Shown: piece after piece, positions 36,877 to 45,415 of the stretch
Position numbering within the stretch: the first letter of the stretch is position 1
Layout: the number at the start of each line of letters is the position of its first letter
Assembly: GCA_016711325.1 (NCBI GenBank)
Contig: JADJTH010000009.1
Location: forward strand, 1 to 64,000
Direction of reading: 5' to 3'
DNA length: 64,000 nucleotides
Source: Nigerium sp.
GTDB lineage: Bacteria; Actinomycetota; Actinomycetes; Propionibacteriales; Propionibacteriaceae
Made by a program: the position numbers and the translations under genes
The notes under the pieces: model-generated
What the model was told of the DNA's origin: nothing
Database searches by the model: none
What the model saw: the letters and a program-made list of their open reading frames with translations, nothing else

Positions 36877-38663
36877 TCATCGGACAGCTCACCAACTCCG
36901 CCGCCGCCCGCGCGCACGCGGACGTCATCGACGGCATCGTCGGCCCGACCCTCCGCTTCGACGGCCCCGTGGGGGCGCACCTCACCGAGGCGTGGGCGGC
37001 GTGTGACCTTCTCGTGAGCCACCTCGCGCTCGGTGCCACCACCCGGCTGATCGCCCCGCTGCTGGCGGACAAGAAGACCGATCCGGGCGTGGTCGTCGTC
37101 GACGAGGCCGGCCGGTTCTGCGTGCCGTTGGTCGGCGGGCACGTCGGCGGCGCCAACGAACTCGCGCGGCGGATCGCCGACGCCCTGGACGCCACCGCGG
37201 TGCTGACGACCGCCACGGACGCCCTCGGCATTCCGGGTCTGGACACGCTCGGCTGGGCCACGACGGGCGCACTGGCCGCCGTCACCCGTGCCCTGCTCGA
37301 CGGCGAGCCGGTCGAGCTCGTCCGCGAGCGGCCCTGGCCGCTGCCCGCGCTGCCGCTCAACGTGCGCGAACCCGGCGTCGAGAGGGTGGAGCGCCGCGGC
37401 ACCCACGTCAGCGTGCTGCCGCCGCTGGACGCCCCGGTCGCCCGCATCCTGGTCTCCGACCGGGCCGCGGCGCCGGCCGACCTGCCCACCGTCGTGCTGC
37501 AGCCGCCATCGCTGGTGCTCGGCATCGGCAGCAACCGCGACGCGCCGGCCGAGGCGGTCCTCGCCCTGGCCGAGCAGACGCTCGCCGAGGCGGAGCTGGC
37601 GGCGGCGTCCGTGGCCGCTGTCACCAGCGTGGATGCCAAGGCCGACGAGCCGGCGATCGTCGCGCTCGCCGAGCGCTTCGGCGTCCCGTTCGTCACCTAC
37701 CCCGCCGACGTGCTCGCCGCGCAGGAGGTGCCCAACCCGTCCGACTACCCCGCCAAGGCCGTGGGGACGCCGAGTGTCGCGGAGGCGTCCGTGCTCGCCC
37801 ACGGCGCCGCACTGATCGTCGAGAAACGCAAGAATCCCGACGCGACCTGTGCGATCGGACGCCTCGCCCCCCGCGGCAAGCTATCAATCGTCGGCCTCGG
37901 GCCTGGCGCTGACGACCTGCTGACGCCGCGAGCCCGGGCGGTGCTGCGCGAGGCGTCCATGGTGGTCGGCTACCGGCCCTATGTCGCACAGATCCGCGGC
38001 TACCTGCGCCCGGGCACCGAGATCTCGGCGACCGGCATGGGCACCGAGGAGGCGCGCACCGGCCTGGCGATCGAGCAGGCGCGGACGGGGCGCAACGTGG
38101 CCCTGGTGGCCGGCGGCGATCCCGCGATCTACGCGATGGCCTCCCCCGCTCTCGAACAGGGAACCGAGGGCCTCGACGTCGAGGTGGTGCCGGGCGTGAC
38201 CGCCGAGCTGGCGGCGTCGGCCGTCCTGGGCGCTGCGCTCGGCCACGATCACGTCACCCTCTCGCTGTCCGACCTGCACACGCCGTGGCCGGTGATCGAG
38301 AAGCGGCTCCAGGCGGCGGCCGAAGGGGATTTCGTGGTCGCGCTGTACAACCCGCGCAGCCGCAAGCGCCGCATGCACCTGCCGCGCGCGCTCGAGATCC
38401 TCGGCGCCCACCGCCCGGCCGACACCCCCGTCGCGGTCGTCCAGGACGCCTCCCGGCCCAACGAGAACGCGCGCGTCGCGCCGCTGGCCCAGTTCGACCC
38501 CGCGTGGGTCGACATGCACTCGATCGTCCTGGTCGGAAGCTCCACCACCACGATGGTGCCCACCGGCGAGGGTGCGTTCTTCATGGTCACCCCGCGTGAC
38601 TACCAGTGGATGCCCCGCTCCGCCCCGACAGGCCGCATCCCCCCGACAGGAGACCCCTCATGA
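36873..38663 (+). CDS. cbiGH: CbiG-CbiH fusion protein
   Basis: The 596-residue fusion carries CbiG (1-334, cobalt-precorrin-5A acetaldehyde-lyase) with VGGHVGGANELARRIADAL, the GIGSNRDAP motif and SVDAKADEPAI. CbiH/CobJ (about 336-596, C17-methyltransferase) has LSIVGLGPGADDLLTPRA, VAGGDPAIYAMASP and YNPRSRKR. Together these enzymes contract the ring in the oxygen-independent pathway. In Propionibacterium freudenreichii a cbiEGH fusion is described; here cbiE is separate but adjacent and overlapping. Confidence 0.93.
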   Translation: MIIGQLTNSAAARAHADVIDGIVGPTLRFDGPVGAHLTEAWAACDLLVSHLALGATTRLIAPLLADKKTDPGVVVVDEAGRFCVPLVGGHVGGANELARRIADALDATAVLTTATDALGIPGLDTLGWATTGALAAVTRALLDGEPVELVRERPWPLPALPLNVREPGVERVERRGTHVSVLPPLDAPVARILVSDRAAAPADLPTVVLQPPSLVLGIGSNRDAPAEAVLALAEQTLAEAELAAASVAAVTSVDAKADEPAIVALAERFGVPFVTYPADVLAAQEVPNPSDYPAKAVGTPSVAEASVLAHGAALIVEKRKNPDATCAIGRLAPRGKLSIVGLGPGADDLLTPRARAVLREASMVVGYRPYVAQIRGYLRPGTEISATGMGTEEARTGLAIEQARTGRNVALVAGGDPAIYAMASPALEQGTEGLDVEVVPGVTAELAASAVLGAALGHDHVTLSLSDLHTPWPVIEKRLQAAAEGDFVVALYNPRSRKRRMHLPRALEILGAHRPADTPVAVVQDASRPNENARVAPLAQFDPAWVDMHSIVLVGSSTTTMVPTGEGAFFMVTPRDYQWMPRSAPTGRIPPTGDPS

Positions 38664-39415
38664 CCCGTCCACCCGCCCTGCTCATCGCCGCGCACGGCAC
38701 CCGCCTGCCCCCAGGCCAGGACGCCGCCCGTGCCCTCACCGCCCGCGTGTCCGCCCTGCTGCCGGGGGTGGACGTACGCGACGGTTTCGTCGAGCTCACC
38801 GAACCGCCACTCGGCGCGGCGCTGTCGGGCCTGGCCGACCAGGACCGGCCGATCGTGATGGTGCCGCTCATGCTGGGAGCCGGCGGGCACGTGCGCGACG
38901 ACATTCCCGAGGCGATCGAGGCCGTCGGAGACCGCGTCCGGGTGATCCGCGGCCAACACCTCGGCCCCGACCCGCGGCTGCGCGCGGCCGTCCGCGAGCG
39001 GATCGCGGCCGTGCTCGGCGACTGGACGCCCGACGAGGTGGCGGTGGTCTTCCTGGGCCGCGGCTGTTCGGTCGCCGATGCCAACGCCGACCACACCCGG
39101 CTGGGCCGGATGCTGTGGGAGGAGGGCGGCTACGCCTTCGTCATCGACGCCTTCATCCAGGTGACGCATCCCACCGTGCCGGAGGGGCTCTCCCTGGCGT
39201 ACTCGACCGGGGCGCGCCGGATCGTCGTCTCACCGCACTACCTGTTCCCGGGTCTGCTCGAGAACTGGGCGCACGAAGCGGTGGAACGCTGGCGCGCCAC
39301 GCATCCGGACGCCGAGGTGCGGATCGCGCCGGTGATCGGCGACTGCGACGCGCTGGCGCGCGTGGTCATCGACCGCTACCGCGAGGCAGCCGCCCCGACC
39401 TCCGCCGGTCGCTGA
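38660..39415 (+). CDS. cbiX: Sirohydrochlorin cobaltochelatase
   Basis: This 251-residue long-type CbiX inserts cobalt into sirohydrochlorin, the early-cobalt step of the anaerobic route. The N-terminal IAAHGTRLPPG and the second half's SPHYLFPGLL hold the two metal-handling histidines, in a duplicated chelatase fold. ATG 38660 overlaps the cbiGH stop. Last gene of the plus-strand operon, facing cbiC tail to tail 21 bp away. Confidence 0.93.
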   Translation: MTRPPALLIAAHGTRLPPGQDAARALTARVSALLPGVDVRDGFVELTEPPLGAALSGLADQDRPIVMVPLMLGAGGHVRDDIPEAIEAVGDRVRVIRGQHLGPDPRLRAAVRERIAAVLGDWTPDEVAVVFLGRGCSVADANADHTRLGRMLWEEGGYAFVIDAFIQVTHPTVPEGLSLAYSTGARRIVVSPHYLFPGLLENWAHEAVERWRATHPDAEVRIAPVIGDCDALARVVIDRYREAAAPTSAGR

Positions 39416-39436
39416 CCCCGCCGGGTGCGCTCACCC

Positions 39437-40099
39437 CTACGAGGTGCGTGCCTCGTTGGTGGTCTCGGCCGTGCTCGCGATCGCGTTGAGGGCCGCGACG
39501 GCGATGGCCGACCCGCCGCGGCGGCCGAGGACCGTCAGGTACTCCAACCCGAACGGATTGGCGGCGAGCGCTTGCTTGGACTCGGCGGCGCCCACGAATC
39601 CGACCGGTATGCCGATGACGCCCGCCGGCATCACCCCGCTGTCGCGGACGACCTCGAGCAGCCGAAACAGCGACGTCGGGGCGTTGCCGATCGCGACGAC
39701 CGCGCCCTCGAGCCGGTCGCGCCACAACTCGACGGCGGCGGCCGTCTTCGTCGTGTTCAGCTCGCGCGCGAGGTCGACCAGGCTCGGGTCGCTCAGGTGG
39801 CAGACGACATCGTTGTCGCGGGGCAGCCTCGACCGGATGACGCCGGTGGCCACCATCGTGGAATCGCACAGGATCGGGGCGCCGGCCAGCAGCGCCGCCC
39901 GGCAGGAGGCCACGACGCCGGGCGTCCAGGCGAGGTCGTCGACGAGGTTCGTCTGCGCGGCCGCGTGGATCATGCGCACGACCACCTTGGAGACGTCGTC
40001 GGGGAACCGGCCGAGGTCGGATTCGGCGCGGATGATCCGGAACGATTCGGCGTAGATCGCCGAGCCGTCGGTCAGGTAGTCATAACGGGGCGATTCCAT
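39437..40099 (-). CDS. cbiC: Precorrin-8X methylmutase
   Basis: This 220-residue CobH/CbiC moves a methyl group from C11 to C12, giving hydrogenobyrinate or cobyrinate. Catalytic His is in VVRMIHAAAQTNLVDDL (about 45-61); ILCDSTMVATGV and GIPVGFVGAAESK are family motifs. ATG 40099 was chosen by alignment with MESPRYDYL-type starts. It is the last gene of the riboswitch-led minus-strand operon. Confidence 0.95.
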   Translation of the reverse strand: MESPRYDYLTDGSAIYAESFRIIRAESDLGRFPDDVSKVVVRMIHAAAQTNLVDDLAWTPGVVASCRAALLAGAPILCDSTMVATGVIRSRLPRDNDVVCHLSDPSLVDLARELNTTKTAAAVELWRDRLEGAVVAIGNAPTSLFRLLEVVRDSGVMPAGVIGIPVGFVGAAESKQALAANPFGLEYLTVLGRRGGSAIAVAALNAIASTAETTNEARTS

Positions 40100-40165
40100 G
40101 CCGATGTCCCTTTCGGTCGCGGTCGCGCGCACGCGGTGTGCAGCGGTGGTGCCATCCGGCGGCGC

Positions 40166-40745
40166 TCATGCGTTGCCGGGAGTCGAGCAGAGCCGGGGCG
40201 GGGTGAGTGCCGCCAGTCGCCAGGTGCCGGCGTGCCGGGTGATCCGGGCGCGGGTTCCGGGCGCGACGTCGAGATGGCCGAGCGCGCCCACGCCCGCGCC
40301 GAGCGCGTGCAGGCAGGCCGCCCGCACCGTGAACGGTGTCGCCACGACGACGGCGCCGGCGTCGGGCCAGGGGTGGCCGTCGAGCGTGACGCCGATCCTG
40401 GCCATGTGTGCGGCGAGCGACTCGCCGTGGGGCGGGCGGACGGCCGGGTCGCGGAGCCACTGCTGGAGAGCCTGCGGATCCCGAGCGATCAGCTCGTCGA
40501 GCGCGAGGCCCGTCCACTGCCCCCATGACAGGCCCGCGGAGGTCGTCGAGCACCTCCGTGGTCGGCTCGTGGCCGTCCGGGTTCAGGAGCGCCGCGGTCT
40601 GCAGGCAGGCCGGCTCGGGCGCGGTCCAGACAACGCGGGCGTGCCGCAGACCGACCGGCGGAACGTCGAGCAGGCCGGCCTGGTCGCCGAACACCCCCGC
40701 CCGCGTGCCGGCGGTCGGCCCGTGGGCGATCAGCGTGATGCGCAT
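40166..40745 (-). pseudogene. Histidine-phosphatase-like (CobC-like) gene with frameshift
   Basis: The frame beginning MRITLIAHGPTAG at 40745 is sound to DDLRG. After an apparent one-base insertion near 40529-40534 the sense resumes as LSWGQWTGLALDELIARDPQ and runs to 40166. The family's RHG motif reads AHG, and the second catalytic histidine region reads ATPFTVRAA, so key residues are missing even when the frame is repaired. Such degenerate members are found in actinobacterial cobalamin clusters. It may be a pseudogene or a sequencing error in a G/C run. Confidence 0.7.
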
Positions 40746-40785
40746 CGATGGCTCCTCGAATCGGTGAAAGGTCGGTGGGGGTGGG

Positions 40786-42024
40786 TCAGGCGAAGATCGC
40801 GGCACGGGCGTCGAGGGTCGAGCGGGTGACGGACAGGCGTCCGCCGGCCACCTCATGGTCGATCGGAATCGGGTTGCAGCCGCCCGGGAAGCCGATGGTG
40901 GCGATGTTCATCGCCACGCCGCACATCTTGCAGATCACCATCGCGTCGCGCTCGAAGTAGCCGGACGGCCCACAGATCTCGCAGGCGTCCAGAACGGCGA
41001 CGAACGCGCCCGGCGCCTTGCGAATGGCGAAGAAGCGCACGCGCGTGCCGCCGTCCGTCATGTATTCGAACCGGTGAAGATGGCCGTCGTCGAGAACGGC
41101 CAGCCGCACCCAGACGCGCTCGTCGTCCTGCTCGAAGGGCTCCGGACCGGACAGTTCCACCACGGCGTCCGCGACCCGTCTGCCGACGGTGAGGGTGACC
41201 GCGACCAAGCCCAGACTCGCCGCGGACGCCGCGAGGAAGCGACGCCGGCTCCGGACCGCGGCGCGCACCAGCCGGGCCTCGGCGGCGTTCGCGGGCTCGC
41301 CGAGTGTCCTCCTCACCCTGAGGGCGGCGGCCACCGGCACGAGCGCCGCCATCAGCACACCGGCGGTGAACACCCACTCGTGGTTGACCAGCCACACCGC
41401 CACCGCGAACACCTCGGGGCTGACGTCGACGAGCCGACGGGCCACAGAGATCCGCAGCAGCACCGTGAGTTGCGCGGCCATGTACACGGCCACACCGGCA
41501 GCGAGGCCGACGCGCCTGGCGGGGAGCGACGAACCCGCCCCCGCCCGGTGAAGCGCCCACGCCGTGACCGCGACCAGCCCCAGACCGATCAGGAACCCTG
41601 CGGCCTTCAGCACGGCGTCGCTGGTGAGTACCACGGCCCCCGAGACGGTCGCGCCTTTGACCAGCACGAAAGCGTCCGACAGCCCGAGGAACACCAGGAC
41701 GCCGCCCCACGCGGCGGCCGCGATCGTCCCCCAGCGCTGCCCGCCGCCCGCTGGATCGGCGAACCACGCCCACACCAGCACCGCAGCACCGAGGCCCAGG
41801 ACAAGCGGGAGAATCGCCAGCAGGGACGCCTCCCACCCGATCCAGTTGGTAGTCAGGCGCAGCAGCGCCGTCACCATCCCGGCGACGGCGCCCGCGCCGC
41901 TCCAGGCGACGAAGACCCGCCGTCCGCGACCGCCGTTCAGGCCGTCCACGCCGCCGTAGAGGACGGCCCAGACCACGGCGATCGGGAGGGTCGCCGTGAC
42001 CGTGTCGACCAAGAGCCGGAGCAT
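40786..42024 (-). CDS. DUF2318 multi-pass membrane protein
   Basis: The 412-residue protein has about seven to eight hydrophobic segments in the first 270 residues and a C-terminal DUF2318 domain. That domain shows CEIC at 348-351, CKMC at 365-368 and a GGC near 383, likely metal or redox sites. DUF2318 proteins normally accompany P19 in iron import systems. Here the gene lies 23 bp after a P19-like gene in an operon headed by a B12 riboswitch and cbtBA, so cobalt is an alternative cargo. Confidence 0.82.
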   Translation of the reverse strand: MLRLLVDTVTATLPIAVVWAVLYGGVDGLNGGRGRRVFVAWSGAGAVAGMVTALLRLTTNWIGWEASLLAILPLVLGLGAAVLVWAWFADPAGGGQRWGTIAAAAWGGVLVFLGLSDAFVLVKGATVSGAVVLTSDAVLKAAGFLIGLGLVAVTAWALHRAGAGSSLPARRVGLAAGVAVYMAAQLTVLLRISVARRLVDVSPEVFAVAVWLVNHEWVFTAGVLMAALVPVAAALRVRRTLGEPANAAEARLVRAAVRSRRRFLAASAASLGLVAVTLTVGRRVADAVVELSGPEPFEQDDERVWVRLAVLDDGHLHRFEYMTDGGTRVRFFAIRKAPGAFVAVLDACEICGPSGYFERDAMVICKMCGVAMNIATIGFPGGCNPIPIDHEVAGGRLSVTRSTLDARAAIFA

Positions 42025-42047
42025 GGGTCAGCGGGCCGTCCCCGCGC

Positions 42048-42641
42048 TCACCATTCGTGAGGCATGAAGTTGAACGTCCACTCCGCCTGCAGAGGAGACT
42101 CCCAGAACGAGCCCTCCACGCGGGTGGCCGGATCGCTGTGGATCACCAGTCCGTTCTTGACGGGGCTGTGGACCCGGTAGGCGATCTGGTAGGTGCCGGC
42201 GCCGCCGAGCTTCACGTTGGAGCCGTAATGCAGGCCGTGATTGCTGAGCATGGGCATGAAGGTGCCCTCCGTGACGGCACCCGACGGCGAGGTGATCGCG
42301 TATTGCACCGTCAGATACGGGATCCATTCCCCGTAGGCGAGGCCCAGGTGATTGTCCGCGAGGGCCACAATCTCAGCTTCGAGGTGGATGTCGGACTCCG
42401 CGGCGGGGAGCCCCATGTTCGCCCCTGCCATATCGGCGGGCCGCGTGTAGAACGCCGACACCCGCACCATGTTCTCGAACTCCTTCGGCTTACCGATCGG
42501 AAATTCTTCGCGCGCCTCGCGGGCGGCGATCTGCGCCTCCGCCTTCTCTTTGGCCTCCCGCGTCGCGATCGTCGTGCAGCCGCTGAGCAGCAGGGCGCCG
42601 CCCACCACGGCGGCCAGCGTTATCCGTGCAAAGGTGCGCAT
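42048..42641 (-). CDS. P19/Tpd-like metal-binding lipoprotein
   Basis: The 197-residue secreted lipoprotein has a signal peptide with lipobox LLSGC (lipid-modified Cys22), a charged helical linker and a P19-like domain. That domain shows EAEIVALADNHLGLAYGEWIPYL-type features (DNHLGLAYGEW), MPMLSNHGLHYGSNV and a C-terminal FNFMPHEW. P19 proteins bind Fe or Cu through Met, His and Glu residues visible in these segments. Gene order suggests it passes metal to the DUF2318 permease-like partner. Confidence 0.82.
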   Translation of the reverse strand: MRTFARITLAAVVGGALLLSGCTTIATREAKEKAEAQIAAREAREEFPIGKPKEFENMVRVSAFYTRPADMAGANMGLPAAESDIHLEAEIVALADNHLGLAYGEWIPYLTVQYAITSPSGAVTEGTFMPMLSNHGLHYGSNVKLGGAGTYQIAYRVHSPVKNGLVIHSDPATRVEGSFWESPLQAEWTFNFMPHEW

Positions 42642-42755
42642 CGCGCATTCCTTCCTTTCCGAGGGCTCCGCGAGCCAGGCAGTGCCGCGGCCCACCGCAC
42701 CGAGCGTCGGTGCACGCGGCTCCGCCCGGCCCCGATCAGAGGCCCGTGCCCACGT

Positions 42756-43538
42756 TCAGGCGTCGATCAGCTGCGTGGGGCGCGGGGCGGCCTTCTGCGC
42801 GACGGCGCGATGGGAGAGTTCGGCGAGGACAACGCCGATGACACCCCACAGCACGATCTGCACCAGCAGGCTGGAGAGGCGGAACTCCCACAGCAGGGAC
42901 GGCGGGAAGCCCTCGGCCGGCACCTCGTCGTAGCGCGGCATCACACCGAGCGCGGCGACGGCGATCACGACGTAGGTCGCGACGCCGGCCAGGCCGGCGT
43001 ACCAGGAACCGATCTGATGCCGAAGGTTGCGCGCGAGCGCGAGGGCGATGGCTGCCCCGGCGATCGAGAGGGCCACCATGGCGAAGTAGAGCGCCGTGCG
43101 GTAGCCGATCGTCTCCCCGTTGCCGACGGCCGGCGGGTTGGGGGGGTAGATCAGGTAGGGCACGAAGAACAGGGTCACGAAGGCCACGCCGTTGACAGCG
43201 AGCGCGGTGGCGCGCACGTTCGTGCGGCTGAACAAGCGGCCCATCGCGGCACCGGTCAGCAGGCCGGTAGCACCGCCGAGGGCAGTTCCCAGCACGAGCA
43301 TGCCCGTCGCCAGGCCGACCGTCGACTGAACGGGGCGTGGCACCTCGGTGCCTTCGTCGGCTGCGGCGGCGGCCTCCTCGGCTTCATCGCCGTGATCGTG
43401 TCCGCCGGCGGCCTCCTCGATCGCGATGGACGCCGCCACGGGCGGCTCGCCGACCGCGTAGGCCACGAAGAATGCGGCGATGCCGGCGATCAGGCCGGCG
43501 AGCAGGCCGCGGACGAGGAAATCCCTCAAAGTCAGCAT
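42756..43538 (-). CDS. cbtA: CbtA family cobalt transporter subunit
   Basis: The 260-residue membrane protein has five to six membrane helices. An acidic His-containing loop after the first helix reads GGHDHGDEAEEAAAAADEG (about 45-63), likely for metal capture. The opening MLTLRDFLVRGLLAGLIAG is typical of CbtA. CbtA genes are usually B12-riboswitch controlled and paired with cbtB, exactly as here. Spacing to cbtB is 13 bp. Confidence 0.88.
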   Translation of the reverse strand: MLTLRDFLVRGLLAGLIAGIAAFFVAYAVGEPPVAASIAIEEAAGGHDHGDEAEEAAAAADEGTEVPRPVQSTVGLATGMLVLGTALGGATGLLTGAAMGRLFSRTNVRATALAVNGVAFVTLFFVPYLIYPPNPPAVGNGETIGYRTALYFAMVALSIAGAAIALALARNLRHQIGSWYAGLAGVATYVVIAVAALGVMPRYDEVPAEGFPPSLLWEFRLSSLLVQIVLWGVIGVVLAELSHRAVAQKAAPRPTQLIDA

Positions 43539-43551
43539 GAATGCGCCCGAC

Positions 43552-43770
43552 TCAATGGCACGGGAAGCCGAGCAGGTGGCGTGCGTCGTGCACCCACTCG
43601 TGAACGGCGTTGCCCGAGATGAGGGACGTGGCGCCCTGTTCGGCGCCCACGAAATACACCGCGAGGAGCATCAGTATCAGGCCGAACAGCGCCCACGGCC
43701 AGGCCTCGCGGAGGGAAAGGGTGGGGAGTTCAACGGCGATCGGTGCCGGACCGGCGATTGCTTGGCTCAT
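43552..43770 (-). CDS. cbtB: CbtB family cobalt transporter subunit
   Basis: This 72-residue protein has one membrane helix (about 27-45, WALFGLILMLLAVYFVGAEQ) and a C-terminal metal-site-like segment VHEWVHDARHLLGFPCH with four His and one Cys, the CbtB signature. GAAGGAG stands 9 bp before the ATG. It is the first gene downstream of the second cobalamin riboswitch. Confidence 0.9.
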   Translation of the reverse strand: MSQAIAGPAPIAVELPTLSLREAWPWALFGLILMLLAVYFVGAEQGATSLISGNAVHEWVHDARHLLGFPCH

Positions 43771-43811
43771 GACGAGTGCTCCTTCCGAGCATAATGCGGC
43801 TCATGAATGGG

Positions 43812-43935
43812 TCTTCTCGCGAACAGGAGGGTCTGGCTCGAGCTTTCGCTCTCACAGTGGCGCAACCGCGTCGGTTTCTCACCGAACTTCCGTCTGCTCG
43901 CTTCGCTCAGGCTACACCCGCTGTCGGGGGCGCCG
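43812..43935 (-). ncRNA. Cobalamin riboswitch ahead of cbtB
   Basis: The minus strand reads GTTCGGTGAGAAACC, then GCGGTTGCGCCACTGTGA and the B12-box CGAGCCAGAC (reverse complement at 43831-43840). This is the conserved cobalamin-riboswitch core in the right order and spacing. It lies 40-165 bp before cbtB. It should switch off cbtB-cbtA-P19-DUF2318 and possibly cbiC when cobalamin is plentiful. Boundaries are approximate. Confidence 0.92.
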
Positions 43936-43986
43936 TCAGCCGATCTGCCCCACGTCCGCCGGGCTCGCCAGGGAGCGCTGCAGGGC

Positions 43987-45354
43987 TCACGCTGGCCGTG
44001 CGGACTCGTCGAGCGGGATGTGTCGGACGCACGACCATTGGGTGACGGCGCGCAGCGGCGTCCAGCCGTGAAAGCGGCCGATCGGCTCGGCAATTTCCAC
44101 CCCGAGGCGGGCCAGTTGGCCACCGTGAGCACGGAACATGGCGGCGAGGACGCCCTCGGTCTCGATCGTGACGCCGTGGGCGACGATCCGCCCGCCTGGG
44201 CGGAGCACGTGCCAGCACGCCTCGAGCACGGGCGCGCTGACGCCGCCGCCCAGGAAGACGGCGTCCGGCGCGGGCAGGCCGGCGATCGCGGCGAGCGCGT
44301 CGCCCTCGATCACGTCGACACGTCCGGGCGCCAGGCGCTCGATGTTGCGACGGGCGCGCGCCGCGCGCTCGGGATTGCGTTCGACGCCGATGGCCCGCGC
44401 TCCCTCGGCGGCCCGCGCCCACTCGACCGCGATGGCGCCCGAACCTGTGCCGACGTCCCACAGCAGTTGTCGGGGCAGTGGGCGCAGGAACGCCAGCGCG
44501 CCCGCCCTCTGGTGCCGTTTGGTGATCAGGCCGTCGTGCTCGAACGCCTCATCGGGCAGCCCGGGAGTCGTTCCCCATTCGGTGTCCACGGGTGACGACC
44601 CTAGTGCTTCGATCCACGCCACGACGCCCGCCACCGTCGGCACCCGCGGCACGCCGCCGGGGCCGGGTGGGCGCCGCACCACGACGACCGGCACTCCCCT
44701 CTCGGCGGCGGCGTCCAGCTTCGCCGCCGTCGCGGCCGCGCCGGAGTCCTTGGTGACCATCACCGCGATCCCTTCGCGCGTCAGGAGTCCGCGCTCGGCC
44801 GCAAGCTCGTAGGGGCCTCGGTCCTCCACGATCGTCCAGCCTGGCGGCTGCGGCGGCGGATCCCCGCGCGCGTCGCGGGGCATCTCGGCGACCCGGGCCA
44901 GGACGTGGGCGAGCCCGCGGTAGTGACCCAGGGGCTGGCGTCCGACCGTCAGCAGAACCCGCCCGCCAGGCCCGGCGAGGTCGGCCGCGGCGGCCGCGGC
45001 GGCCGCGTGGTCGTCGGCCCACGTCCACGTGCCCGCCCTCGGATGGGACACCCACCCCGGGCGGTCCAGCCGCAGCAGCGGGACGCCCGTGGCCGAACTC
45101 GCGGCCGCGGCGTGATGCGACATCTGCGATGCGAATGGGTGGGTGGCGTCCACGACGGCGTCGATCCGTTCGGCACTGAGCCACCGGGCGAGCCCCTCGG
45201 GACCGCCGAAACCGCCGATGACGGTGTCCGCCGCCCGGCGCCGCGCGGCCGTCGTCCGCCCGGCCAGCGACGTCACGACATCGTGGCCCGCCTCGGTGAG
45301 CGCGCGCGTCACCTCCCGGCCGTCGATCGTTCCGCCCAGCACCAGCACATGCAT
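43987..45354 (-). CDS. CobK-CbiT fusion protein
   Basis: The 455-residue fusion carries CobK/CbiJ (1 to about 250, precorrin-6A reductase) with LVLGGTIDGREVTRAL, VDATHPFASQMSHHA and VMVTKDSGAAAT. CbiT (about 265-455, C15-methyltransferase/C12-decarboxylase) has GLITKRHQRAGALAFL and the SAM site WDVGTGSGAIAVEWA. The fusion puts three sequential ring modifications in one chain and supplies the partner of CbiE. It sits upstream of the second riboswitch and so is probably not controlled by it. Confidence 0.92.
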   Translation of the reverse strand: MHVLVLGGTIDGREVTRALTEAGHDVVTSLAGRTTAARRRAADTVIGGFGGPEGLARWLSAERIDAVVDATHPFASQMSHHAAAASSATGVPLLRLDRPGWVSHPRAGTWTWADDHAAAAAAAADLAGPGGRVLLTVGRQPLGHYRGLAHVLARVAEMPRDARGDPPPQPPGWTIVEDRGPYELAAERGLLTREGIAVMVTKDSGAAATAAKLDAAAERGVPVVVVRRPPGPGGVPRVPTVAGVVAWIEALGSSPVDTEWGTTPGLPDEAFEHDGLITKRHQRAGALAFLRPLPRQLLWDVGTGSGAIAVEWARAAEGARAIGVERNPERAARARRNIERLAPGRVDVIEGDALAAIAGLPAPDAVFLGGGVSAPVLEACWHVLRPGGRIVAHGVTIETEGVLAAMFRAHGGQLARLGVEIAEPIGRFHGWTPLRAVTQWSCVRHIPLDESARPA

Positions 45355-45415
45355 GCCGCCAGCATCTCAGCTTCGGGCGGGCCCCGGGCAGCGGGGTGGT
45401 CCGCGCTGCGAAGCC

